Positions 33,803 through 43,890 of a DNA stretch of 64,000 nt are shown piece after piece. A model generated the notes under the pieces. That model did not search any database. It was not told where the DNA came from and saw only the letters and a list, made by a program, of their open reading frames with translations. Position 1 is the first letter of the stretch. Every line of letters begins with the position of its first letter. Location: positions 3,286,001 through 3,350,000 of the forward strand of contig CM022371.1 in NCBI GenBank assembly GCA_011800155.1, written 5' to 3'. The position numbers and the translations under genes are program-made. This DNA is from Flammulina velutipes. Taxonomy: Eukaryota; Basidiomycota; Agaricomycetes; Agaricales; Physalacriaceae.

Positions 33803-34199
33803 GGTCAAAAGTTGAAAAGGTGTGAGCGTCACATGTCACATTGTCCCGTACTTGTCCTCCTTCGTCGATGTAAAAGCAGGACTCACAAAGTCCGCAGCTC
33901 GTGTACGAACCCCAAAGCTAGAGCGATGGGCCCAGCTCGAAAGGAAACAGCGCTCAAATAACGGACGCGACGATAAAAGCCTCACAATCCTATACTCTGG
34001 CCCCAACTAAGGAACGTCTCTGCTCCTTAGCGCATCTCCATCCACCCCGAGTGCCGTCTCTCGCCTACGCATATCACACGAGTTTCCCCGCGCCCGACGC
34101 AGAACTGCCCTCCCACCGTCCTCTAAGAATCCCCATACATTACATGGATGCCAGCTCGAGAAATGTGTCGTCGACGTCCATACCCGCTCTCAGATCTCA
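33803..34199. other. intergenic, promoter side of MRPS16
   Basis: No gene was recognised. It separates MRPS16 from a scrambled relic of the STB6-like gene. Plus-strand frames of 60-70 codons are antisense to the S16 start and have no motif. Confidence 0.35.
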
Positions 34200-35220
34200 A
34201 CCCACCCCGTCTCGCGTCCGACGCAGCTCATGCACGACCAAAGCAGACGCACTATGGGATCACTTCTTTGCCTTACTTCCATCGCGAATTTGGGAACGAC
34301 CTGACATCCTATCGACAAGTCAGAGCTCCGCAGATTGGACGCGCCCAACCTCTTCTCCCTCTGCCGAATTCCAAAACGGTCCTGCGTTGGTATCACCACC
34401 GAGGCTTGGGTGCTACTTACCGTCGAGCCGATCAACCTTTTTGTCGCTACGGCACGGGTGTTGGGGTGGAAGGAAAAGAGATTGGGCGCAACAGGAGCAG
34501 TTCGTCTACTCTGGCTCTGCGTCTCACGGAGCATGTCCTTATGTATTCCAGTCATGGCATGGCTCTATTCCGACTCCGAGCACTCGTCATTCAGGAGCAT
34601 CGTGCTGGCGAAGCCTCCTAGGTTTCGCCCAGCGTACATCCAAGGACGGCGCGCCCCTCTCTGTCCCCTTCCCCCTCGTCGCTGTCCTTGAAAGGAGAGA
34701 AAATCGGTGTCGTTCGCGCGCTACGGGGAGGGGTGGGCACTGGTGTGGGAGCAGAAAATAGACGTTGGAGAGGAGGGTTAGTGTTTGGCGTTCTTTTTAC
34801 GCTGATTTTGCTAATTTCCGTCAAGTCTTGAGTGCACGACGTACGAAATTCAAGACTGCGATATTGAATGATGGTGATGAGACACAGCTCAGTAGTCGCT
34901 CCTCCGCCCATTGCGGGAGGTGTGGCCTCCTAATGTGCTCCCTCCAACGTCCAGCCAGAGTTCGAACAGGCCCCATTTTCCCTCTACGCATCGATAGAAA
35001 CGATCGATTACCATTTGTCGGTTTTGGCTCGAGGTGACGGGGGATCGGCATGGGGAAAGACAACGAGGAAAGAGATTGGAGGTAGGTGTCGTTTGCGCGC
35101 TGTTTTGGGGCACTCCGACTACTGGCGTGGGAGAAAAAGACAGCGATGTTGACCAGGGCGACCTGTTTATTGGACCTGGCGCTTGTCGCCGAGGTTGCAC
35201 CTCATACAGAATCTCGTCAT
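34200..35220 (+). pseudogene. scrambled relic of the STB6-like gene (parent at 43.9-46.3 kb)
   Basis: Blocks in this stretch match parts of the minus-strand gene at 43891-46271. They include the CGACCAAAGCAGACGC block (34240), ATCAACCTTTTTGTCGCTAC (34432) and TCGTTCGCGCGCTA (34713). The intron with its exon borders is also present (34804-34900, TTTTGCTAATTTCCGTCAAG). A part from the next exon (34980-35030) follows. The block before the intron appears twice (34690-34760 and 35045-35190). Frames are broken throughout. The intron is retained, so it arose by DNA duplication, not through mRNA. Confidence 0.7.
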
Positions 35221-35327
35221 GATACCATGGCCTTCCGGTTGTCCCCTAGGCCTTTCATATACTTGCGCCGCCCACCGGCGCGTGGCGACACCAAAAAACT
35301 TGGTACTGCTAAAATTCCGAGAGATGT

Positions 35328-36072
35328 CTACATATTCCAAAATTGGCGTGCCAGACCCCCCAGGACTTGTGCCAACGGTACCGGGCCGTCAAAAATGGGT
35401 ATGCCCTGCTCTTCTCTCTCCACGTCCCCATTCTGCTTTACGACCCACCTCTCATAGGTGCTTGACGCCGCCGAGAGGAGGAATCCGTAGAATTCTTCAC
35501 TCCGGCTGGTCAAGTCGCGCATTCTCGACATATACTTGAACATCTGATTGCGCGCCAACATGGAAGAGTACGTGTTGCCACTTTCGTCGACGTCCTCTAA
35601 CTTTATTTCCAATATACAGACGAGGGTTAACTCTCTGGCGGCTGTCCAGGGTGTCGGAATGACCTTGACAACTGTGAAATCCGGGTACTGCTTGTCTTTT
35701 GGCTCGGGCGTGTCTATAAGTGTTGCATCAAGTTGTGCTTCGAGATAAATAATAAAAGGGCGTACCTTGTTTCACAGACCTCGATTGATGAAACCCGCCT
35801 GTCGAGCCAATGGAAAGATTTTGCGCGTGGCCTTTGGACTCATCATACTCCACTACAATGCGATGGATGTGCTGTGGGTTGACGCTGAACAAGCGCCGGA
35901 GGGCGAAGATGGCGACGAGGAATGAGTTTACTGGACCGTATAGCTGATGTTCGTAGGGGTTCTCCATCGCGAACGCCCTTTGAAGGTTCCAAAGCACCCA
36001 AAAGTTCTCAGCTGAGATTGGGGCTGCAGGAAGGGCTTCTTCGTCAAGTTGACCAGGTGGGGGGTAGCTCAT
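35328..36072 (-). CDS. agaricomycete-specific protein with PD-(D/E)XK-like signature
   Basis: Two exons joined ...SRSVKQ/DTPEPKDKQYPDF.... The N-terminal half reads MSYPPPGQLDEEALPAAPIS, then FWVLWNLQRAFAMENPYEHQ and NPQHIHRIVVEYDESKGHAQ, then SIGSTGGFHQSR. In the second half YPDFTVVKVIPTP is followed 10-20 residues later by LVCILEIKLEDVDE, so a PD...E-x-K arrangement on two strands is present as in PD-(D/E)XK nucleases. A helical end follows (MSRMRDLTSRSEEFYGFLL, GPVPLAQVLGGLARQFWNM). I recall many paralogues in mushroom genomes without a function. The nuclease idea is inference. Confidence 0.6.
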
Positions 36073-36368
36073 AGCTGGGTACCACGATAGTGAGCTCTTC
36101 CTGAAGCTAGTGTACTTATACGCTGCTGAAGTGAAGTGTGGCGCACAGCGAGGTACTGTCTCGAGCGTTCGCGACAAATCTCTATTGTTCTCCGTCATTG
36201 GTGTACTTCATTGTCCTACGTCAATCCTCTATTGTTCTATGTCATTAACTAAAAGCACAAGACCAACAGTGACGGAGGACAATGAAAGATCCAAGTAAGC
36301 AGCGGACGATCGGCCCGAAAGCGCTTAAAGCATGTACAAACTTCGTGAAGGCTTCGCCTCAAACCACC

Positions 36369-36872
36369 ATGACCGAAGTACACAGCAATACTCACTTCAC
36401 GCCCTACGTAAACGCGTGGCCTCGCACTACCATCCTTGCGGGCTACATTCTCTCCTTCGAAGAAGGCGCGCGCTGGGCGAACAAGGTGCGCAACGACCCA
36501 ACCCGCATCCTCCCCGCGACCGATCGCCTCAGCCCAACCGTCCTCTACATCATCGACGAAGATTTCAGGAAACAGGGCGGCATCGGCGTTTTCTTCAATA
36601 TTGGTGATTCCTTGAATGAAAATACAAGCACGCGGTACCTCGTCGCGACCCAGGCGAAGCGCGGGAATTGGTGGAATACTTCGAGGGAGAGTGTTGAGAG
36701 GGAGCGGGTGACGGATCCGGAGATTAGACTTGAGGAAGGGGAGGAGGATCGGCGCGTTTTTGAACGGCTCAAGGAGAATGGTGAGTGATGTATGGTATTA
36801 CGGTTATGTGGCTGTAGCTGAATTGTGCGCATAGGCATAAACCCAACCAGATTTGATTGCCACTTCTATTGA
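36369..36872 (+). CDS. AGY/WAN family copy A8
   Basis: An intact subgroup I copy, nearest to A1. It has MTEVHSNTHFTPYVNAWP, then TTILAGYILSFEEGARWAN, RLSPTVLYIIDEDFRKQGGIG, STRYLVATQAKRGNWWN, RERVTDPEIRLEEGEEDRR and KENG at a GTGAGT donor. A CATAG acceptor leads into GINPTRFDCHFY. The start is the ACCATGAC family ATG; an in-frame ATG at 36282 would add 29 residues of leader-like sequence that is also conserved upstream of A1 and A2. The function is unknown. Confidence 0.7.
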
Positions 36873-36977
36873 GTGACTTGACACGTTTACCATGCTGTAG
36901 CTCCTTCCGCGTAAAGGCAACCGTGACGCCACATATCCGTAACAAGGTTCCCTACTAGCAAATGCCCCAATGTATCA

Positions 36978-37112
36978 CCTATACCTATACAGCTCCAACT
37001 TTGTCTGTGTAGACGTCTTGCCCGACCAGCTCCCAACGTGCTTGGCTGCACTTTCAAATCGCACAACAGGCATAGATTATAAGACCCGAATAGATCGAAA
37101 GTGTGGCGCCCA
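36978..37112 (-). pseudogene. duplicated 5' fragment of the ACBD6-like gene
   Basis: About 135 bp match the reverse complement of 32205-32340, the start and first ACB codons of the ankyrin acyl-CoA-binding gene, with roughly one change in six. The rest of the gene is missing. Since A7 is the neighbour of the parent, this piece probably arrived with a duplication of the A7-ACBD6 border and now lies beside A8. Confidence 0.65.
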
Positions 37113-37249
37113 ATTTACCCTTTTCTTCTCCGCTGGCGAGCTCATTGACGGCATCGCAAACCGCGGGAGTGTGCTGGATGAATGATTCCCGGCAGAGTAT
37201 TCATATCTATGATCGAGCGCGCTGCACTACTGCACTCACACATTAACAG

Positions 37250-37613
37250 TAGTGCTCCTCATTTCTTAATTTATTGGCTCCAGTTTATTTGCGATGCCAA
37301 CGGCACCTCCGGGCCATTTCCCGATAGTCCGTTCCAGGCCTCTTTAAGGATTTTGAACCAGTTGGGGGCGCCGTCGAGAGAGGAAGCGCAAAAGCTCACC
37401 GTTTCGTGTCATTCAAGTTCGAGAAGCGATGAGCAGACATTCCCCACATTCCCCTTCATTCTGGCTACAATAAGGTATAAAATTCATCGATAACCTTCAC
37501 TGCCATTTCGACTCTAAGCTTGTATCCAAGGTGAAGGTGTTTCGATCTCCGCTGATGCCCAACACGCGCGCAAATAAACTGGAGGCCAATAAATTAAGAA
37601 ATGAGGAGCACTA
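37250..37613. mobile_element. MITE, 360 bp, TA target duplication (Tc1/mariner type)
   Basis: Terminal inverted repeats of about 42 bp (37252-37293 and 37569-37611), starting GTGCTCCTCATTTCTTAATT and ending with its reverse complement; they differ by one inserted base. Both ends are flanked by the dinucleotide TA (37250-37251, 37612-37613), as expected for Tc1/mariner-type insertion. The interior has no coding capacity, so it is non-autonomous. It lies between AGY/WAN copies A8 and A9. Confidence 0.8.
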
Positions 37614-37698
37614 GTATCTTTAACTGGCAAGCACCGGAAGACCGGCCCGATGATCAGACCCTCTAAAATATATTGCTGCTGGTTCAACTCGAACAGCC

Positions 37699-38188
37699 AT
37701 GGCCGACAGCACCGTCTCCCAGCCCCACGTCGCGTATCCTCGAATCCGCTACACCATTAACGCCGGGTACCTCATCTCCCTCGAAGACGGCGCTCGATGG
37801 GCCAACGAGCTATGGAACGACCCGACGTTGCCTCTCCACGCAAACGTGGAATACAGTCCGACGGTCCTGCTCATCCTGGACAAGGATGTGAGGAGAAGAG
37901 GCGGTATTGGCGTTAAGTTCAATACGTTCGACTACCGTAACCGGTCCACCCGTCGATACCTCATCGTTACCCAGTCTGTGGATGGGGCTTGGGTGAATGA
38001 TACACGGGAGAGTACGGATATCGAGCGTGTTAGGGATGTATCTCTTGAGCTTAGAGAAGGGGATGTGGATCGGAATACGCTTGGGCATCTTGAGCGGAAT
38101 GGTGAGTGTTAGTGCCAGTACAGGAATGGCCAGTGCTAACCGGTGTTTAGGCATAGAGTCTCTCGGATTCGCGTCTTATTACTGTTGA
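37699..38188 (+). CDS. AGY/WAN family copy A9
   Basis: An intact subgroup III copy, with DKDV and FNTFD instead of DKDF and FNxxD. It has MADSTVSQPHVAYPRIRYTI, then NAGYLISLEDGARWANELW, EYSPTVLLILDKDVRRRGGIG, TRRYLIVTQSVDGAWVND, IERVRDVSLELREGDVDR and ERNG at a GTGAGT donor. A TTTAG acceptor leads into GIESLGFASYYC. The usual tail cysteine position is S here, with C last. It starts 85 bp after the MITE. The function is unknown. Confidence 0.7.
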
Positions 38189-38454
38189 ATGTTGATGATG
38201 TGTATTGTATTGCTTTTTTCGCCGCAATTTCTGCCCTACGTAAAATGTATGTAAGCTATGTCGTGGTTCGATTCCAATTGTGGCGTCGGGTACTTGTAAG
38301 TATAAACAAAATACAACTTCAATGGAAATAACAGCCGAATACAGCGGGGGTTATCCCTAGTGAGCTTCAATAGGAGAGTTCCAACGAACGTTTTCGAGCC
38401 GAGATCTCCAGGCTACGTGAACTTGAAGGGAGGCGCACGGGTCACGTGAACGTA

Positions 38455-38923
38455 ATGTCACATTCCCTTCGTTTCCGACGTACCATCAAAGCTGGATACC
38501 TCATTTCTCTCGAGGACGGCGCGCGGTGGGCTAGCACATTATGGCATAACCCGAATTACCCCCTCACCGCGGACATACGCAAGAGCCCCACAGTTCTATC
38601 TGTCATAGACAAGGATGTGATAAAACGAGGAGGGATCGGTGTTGAGTTCAACACGTTCGACTCGCGCGACCGATCCACTTGCCGCTACCTCATCGTTACG
38701 CAGTCGATTCATGGGATGTGGATGATCGACTCGCGCGAAAGCGAAAGCATCGAGGTGGAGCGCGTCAGGGATGTCAATCTCCTACTTGAAGAGGGAGACG
38801 TGGATCGAAACACGCTTGTGCATCTCATTGAAAATGGTCAGTCGGCTTCTGCTGCGTCTTTATCCGCTGATAAACCTTATGATAGGCATCACACCATTGG
38901 GCTTTGGCTGTTACTTTTATTGA
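38455..38923 (+). CDS. AGY/WAN family copy A10
   Basis: An intact subgroup III copy with a short N-terminus (MSHSLRFRRTIKAGYLISLE). It continues DGARWASTLWHNP (the N of WAN is S), RKSPTVLSVIDKDVIKRGGIG, TCRYLIVTQSIHGMWMID, EVERVRDVNLLLEEGDVDR and IENG at a GTCAGT donor. A GATAG acceptor leads into GITPLGFGCYFY. The shortness of the N-terminal extension here shows that it is not part of the conserved core. The function is unknown. Confidence 0.68.
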
Positions 38924-38998
38924 GAATCCTATTGAATTCTCTCGAGGGGATAATAATAGTACCGTGACTGTTACGCGTGTAATCAACATTCCTTGTCC

Positions 38999-39115
38999 AT
39001 GTCCTCCTCGTCCCCTCTCCGCAAAGGCGCCCGACCTCGCGATACCGTCATAGCTGGGTACGCCCTCTCGCTAATTAACTCTAGGAGTCCTCCTCATCAT
39101 CGACAAGGGCTTTCG
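38999..39115 (+). pseudogene. AGY/WAN relic A13 (N-terminal scrap)
   Basis: Starting at an ATG, MSSSSPLRKGARPRDTVIAG and YALSL are readable. Most of the core then drops out and the DNA resumes with a VLLIIDKGF-like stretch out of frame. Only about 110 bp remain, between A10 and A11. Confidence 0.6.
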
Positions 39116-39268
39116 ACTCCCAATCGCATTCGACTGCTCGGTTGATACTCCTACCTTTATTCTACTTACGCCACTAGACTCATTATCATCCTCGTTCAAA
39201 TAAACATTCAACCCTTGGAACGCCACATTTCGATTTACATAATAGTCCATGCCAAAGACCAAACCACC

Positions 39269-39768
39269 ATGATCGAACCAGATAGCACCCCGCCACCACC
39301 CCCAATACAAAGACCACGCAGAATAATACTCGCCGGGTACATCCTCTCTCTCGAGCAAGGCGCGCTTTGGGCAAACAAAGTCCGAACTCCAACCCACACC
39401 GATCCCATCCCCGCGACCCTCCGATTCAGCCCAACAGTCCTCGAGATCATCGACGAGGACTTTAGGAAGCACGGAGGTATAGCTGTATACTATAACATCG
39501 GCGACACGGCGCGTGAAACGGCGACGACGCGGTATATCGTTACGACTCAGATGAAGCGCGGGTATTGGATGAATACTAACCAGGAGACGGTCGAGAGGGA
39601 GCAGGTGAGGGATCTGGAGATTAGGCTTGAGGAGGGTGAGGCGGATCGGCGTGTTCTTGAGCGGCTCGTTGAGAATGGTGAGTACCGAATGTCTTGGGGC
39701 TGTGAGGCTGGAGCTGACTTGGAAGTTTAGGTATAAACCCGACCAGATTTGATTGCCACTTTTTCTGA
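39269..39768 (+). CDS. AGY/WAN family copy A11
   Basis: An intact subgroup I copy with a proline run (MIEPDSTPPPPPIQRPRR). It continues IILAGYILSLEQGALWANKV, RFSPTVLEIIDEDFRKHGGIA, TTRYIVTTQMKRGYWMN, REQVRDLEIRLEEGEADRR and VENG at a GTGAGT donor. A TTTAG acceptor leads into GINPTRFDCHFF. The leader contains the shared AACGCCACATTTCGATTTAC block seen before A2 and A3. The function is unknown. Confidence 0.7.
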
Positions 39769-40011
39769 GTGATTGGTGACAGGTGTACTTGTTTACTACT
39801 ACATATATACACTGCAGTTCATTTTGCAATGCGCATGAAGGACGCCACATAAGCTACCCAATGCAAATATTCCACATAAAGACCGCGGAGTAGTACTATA
39901 GTGGTATGCACATCATTCTCCTGGCTCGAGCCCAAGGTGAACGTGCTTGTGATTAGGCATTCTTTACACATAAAATAGATCTTACATTGTTGTAACTTAC
40001 ATACTAAATTC
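39769..40011. other. convergent spacer between A11 and the GRDP gene
   Basis: About 240 bp of AT-rich DNA holding the presumed terminators of two convergent genes. One CGCCACA heptamer lies at 39843-39849. No gene was seen. Confidence 0.35.
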
Positions 40012-42491
40012 CTAACTCCCTCCGCCTCCACCGCCTCCACACCCGCCACCACCACCTCCTCCTCCTCCTCCACACCCACCTCCACCACCGCACCCACCAC
40101 CTCCACCACAAGCACCACCTCCGCATCCCCCTCCACATCCCCCCAGCACCTACCAAAAAACATCAGCACCCCACCCCACCCCCCAAAATCAAAAAAAAAA
40201 ACTCACCTCCCCCCCGCACACGCCGCACCCCCACCCCCAATCGTAACCGCATGCCCCCCAACCGCCACACACCCATACCCATAATACAAAGGCATAGGCA
40301 TCAAGAAAGCCGGATCATGCCCCGCCCTCCTCTCCCTCCACTTCTCATCCAACTCCCCCTTTCGGATCTTCTCGTCGTCCCGCGCTGCGCGCTCAGCCCT
40401 CTTTGCGAGGCGCCGCCGGCGCGCTGCGTCCGTCTCGCCTTCTGTGGCGCATACGGCGTTGTGGTCGCTCGGGTGTGTACCCCCGAGGAGGTCGGCTCTA
40501 TCCCCCGGAGGGACCAACTCCGATCTTTCCTTTGAAGACGAAGAGGAGGAAGAAGAGAAAATCCGACTCAACCGCCTCCCGATCTTCTCACCCGCCACAG
40601 GGCACCCACAGTGCGTATACCGAACACCGAACCGGTCCTCCCAGGCTCTACAGGTGATATCAAAGGCATTGGAGAGTTTATCTTCCTCGACACGGTCGTT
40701 GTGGTCGATGAAGCGCCCGACGTAGGTGAAGGTGTCGGTGGCGTATTTGGCGGAATGGAGTTGGTGGGTGTGCCATGCGAGGTCGATGTCGAGGGTGGGG
40801 ACGAAGAATGAGGCGGGGGAGGAGGCCATTAGGTCGAGGAAGCTGTTGGGAGTTGGTTTTAGATTTAGATGGGGGAGAAGGAGAAGTTACTGACGCGTGA
40901 TATCGCGCTATGGCATGCACCAAGACCGCCTCGTCCGGATCGTCCGCAAACTCTGGCTCGGTCCACCGTAGCCCCACCATCTTCTCCACGAATGACTCTT
41001 GTCGGAGGACCTAACCAAGTTCAGCTTTCCTCTCAGACAAGACAAAGAAAGGCAAAAGACATACGGCACCAACGAGGTCCAACGAAAACAGTCTATCGTC
41101 CGCACTGGCGTAACTCAACACAACCCTGTTCACCCTACGAATCCCAATTCAGTATCAGTCTTTCCCCTCGCCAGAACCGGAATATACGCACGTCCTCGCC
41201 CCAGCAGCCTTCAACGAAACCTGCATCGCAGCATGTATCCTCGGTAGCGAGTACTCATGTTTCTCCTGTATAGCCTGGACCCAGTCATTCTGCGTTGCAG
41301 CCGGGTCCTTGGGGCGTTTAAACGCTTTCGTCCACTTCAATATACGGTTCTTGAACGCATTCGACGCGGTTGGGTCAGGACCAGTGGTTGTATTGTATAG
41401 AGTTCCCCTTCACACAAAAGTTAGTTGAGGAAGGACGAAGGAAGGAGATGGAAAGACGAACGTAAGATACTGCGCAGCCGACGTCAAGTCTTTAACCAAC
41501 TTGAACACCGCCAATCTCTCCTTGTTCACATCGAACCCGCACCCGCACTGGAAGCTGAAATTCTGCTGGAGGTACCCAGATCCGATTCGCGTCACCAGGG
41601 CTGTACATAAATTTAGTTGAAGGTGAGGAGGGGGATGGAAAGGGAGGGGACGCACGGACGGACAAGTCCCGTGTGCATTTGGGGCAGGTTACAGTGCGCG
41701 TCTTGAGCACCCCCGCGCACGCGAACGGGTCGAAGGGGAGTCCGGTCTTCTTCTCCCAGTGGGCGCGGCGGTGCGGGGTCTCGGGGCTCGTGAGGGTTTG
41801 GGAGGCGCGTTCCTGTGGCATGGGGTGATTAGAGGGTTGGGAAAGGAGGGAGGAGTGACGCACTAGAGGCGCTAGAGCTAAACCTGCTGCGTTTAGGAGG
41901 TCGAGTTGAGCGCGCACGCGGATGTCTGTGTCTTCTGCGTAGCGTCTTTGGAGGTCATGTGGGTTTAGTGTGGTTATTAGGGAATGAAGGGAGGGCGTAC
42001 AGAGGATTCAAGAGATACGCATGCCAGACCTAACGAAAACAATCAGCGTCGAAGCATACGCCAACTTGGAGACTAACCATAAACACATCAAGAGGCGGAA
42101 GACATTCCTCACTAAACACCTCCCCAACGCTCAACGAAGCGCAAAACCTATCAAACCTACGTTCAAAGTTCCGAGTCGACGTCAATATCAACCCCCCTCC
42201 TTCCTCCAAACGTCCAACTCACCTCTCCACAGCCATCGAAACGAACAACGCCCACTTGCGGTCCACACCATCCCCCATATCCACATCCAAATCCAACTCG
42301 GAATCCACGACGCGGCTCTTGAGCTGGGAGAAGCCTCGCAGGAGGCGGAGGTGCGCTTTGAGCTCGGGAATCGTGACGAGTGGGTCGCCGATGGTCTTGC
42401 GCCCGATCTTGGAGTAGTACGATGGGGGCGGGACGTCAGTCTCTGAGTTGGAAGCGCCGTAGGCTGGGGGAGGCTGTGCGGAGGAACCCAT
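40012..42491 (-). CDS. glycine-rich domain-containing protein (GRDP/DUF1399)
   Basis: A many-exon gene. It starts MGSSAQPPPAYGASNSETDV, then PELKAHLRLLRGFSQLKSRV and KWALFVSMAVER. The DUF1399 signatures are LPPLDVFM/VWHAYLLNPLY (restored across a 48-nt intron) and a second TLDIDLAWHTHQLHSAKYA. Between them are two CxxC pairs (VTCPKCTRDL; FQCGCGF). Further on, FGVRYTHCGCPVAG follows. The C-terminus turns into Gly/Cys repeats (CGGGCGGGA...GGGGS*) encoded by a last exon ending at 40012. The exact last intron border is uncertain because of a run of G. Plant GRDPs bind RNA and act in stress; the fungal role is unknown. Confidence 0.78.
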
Positions 42492-42776
42492 GGTATGGTG
42501 ATGGGGAGAGCTAACGAAGTAGGTCCAGTATATATAGAGAGACAGATGATGATGATGGTTATCTAGCTGTCAAAATGCGCAGCTGCTACTCAAGTGACAT
42601 CGGGCAGTGCACAGTGCACACGGTAAAGGCACACGACTAACTGAAGGATGCACAGATGGTGGTTTGAAGACGGAATGATTTCGCACGTGCGCGTAATACG
42701 ATCGCGCTTATCTCTGACAATAACGTACAATCACTTTTGATTTCTACTTCACTTCACTCAACAATGTATGCACTCT

Positions 42777-43546
42777 CTAACGGAACGCCTTTGCGACGAT
42801 ATCATAGAACGCCTTGCCTTGGATCGTAGCAAGCTCCAACTCCAAAGCCGAAGGCTGGCGGGACCCATCAGGCCCAGCGAACGTCCCAGCACCCCACGCA
42901 GATCCTACCAAAAACACACATCAGCCACCATCCAACCAACCAAAGAAAAGAAGAAGACATACCACCCCGCGCCTCCGAAAGGTTAGTCAACTGCCCAAAC
43001 GCATGCGAATACCCAAACGGCACATAAATAATCCCATGGTGCGCAAACGTCGACATCGCCCCAATGGCCGTGGACTCCTGCCCGCCCCCTTGACTAGCGG
43101 TGGACACGAACAGCCCAGCGTACTTCCCCGCCAGCCCGCCCGATGCCCAGAGCCCGCCGGTGGTGTCCCAGAAGGCTTTCCACTGCGCGGGGAATGTCCC
43201 GTAGCGCGTGGGGATCCCGAGGATGAAGGCGTCGAAGGTGGCGAGCGTGGTGGCGTCGATGATGGGATAGTCGGGTTTGGCGGGCGCGTGCATTTTGGTG
43301 AGGACTTCGGCGGGGAGCGTTTCGGGGATTCTGGACGCGTTTATATTAGGGGGGTGGATGGATGGATGGAGGGGTGGACTCACTGGAAGATGGTCACTTC
43401 GCCTCCGGTGGAGATGATACCAGCCTTGACGGCTTCAGCCACTGTCGAGATAGTCAGCCCTCCGATGATAAGAAGAAGAAAGACGACGTACATTTGGCGA
43501 TGTGCCCATACATAGAGTAGATAACGATTGCAGTCTTGGGAGCCAT
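42777..43546 (-). CDS. NAD(P)H:quinone oxidoreductase, WrbA/flavodoxin family
   Basis: A flavoprotein that reduces quinones by two electrons. Exons join [18 protein letters not shown]/...[39 protein letters not shown].... The FMN-binding loop is SMYGHI. The WrbA-specific parts are [49 protein letters not shown] and [12 protein letters not shown]. After the next intron the C-terminus is [25 protein letters not shown]...[10 protein letters not shown]. It is full length, about 200 residues. It is divergent from nothing nearby; 340 bp separate it from the convergent side of the STB6-like gene. Confidence 0.93.
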
Positions 43547-43890
43547 TGCGATGATGAGAGTGGGAATGGGAGTGTGAGACAGAGCCCTCCCCTTTATATA
43601 CTGCACCGATGGGATGAACTAATTACGGCATCCGTGTGCGAAACAGTCCCAAAGAGGCATTCACGCGGATCGATTTTCATTTTTGGCTTGGGCGTGAGCC
43701 TAAAACGATAAAAAAGGGTAGGAACGGTAGAGAATGAAGATGTTTTTTCTCAAGGTGTCCGGGAGCTTACAGATAAGGGAGGGATGATTCAGCCTCTGCG
43801 TTTCAACGGGCTAATACGGACGTGTTAGATGTCATTCGAAACCTGAGGACGTGTCGAAGATGACCTTCATTTCTAATGATACGCATAAAT
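43547..43890. other. intergenic, promoter of the quinone reductase
   Basis: About 340 bp with no gene. It has TATATA at 43596-43602, about 50 bp upstream of the WrbA-like start codon, a fitting TATA element. The right part is the 3' flank of the STB6-like gene. Confidence 0.4.

Noticed and set aside
34051..34761. 236-codon plus-strand frame as a gene
   Set aside because: It runs through pieces of the STB6-like relic in mixed frames; nucleotide homology to 44.9-46.3 kb explains it better.
42814..43515. 233-codon plus-strand frame
   Set aside because: Antisense shadow of the WrbA-like gene, whose flavodoxin motifs are unmistakable.
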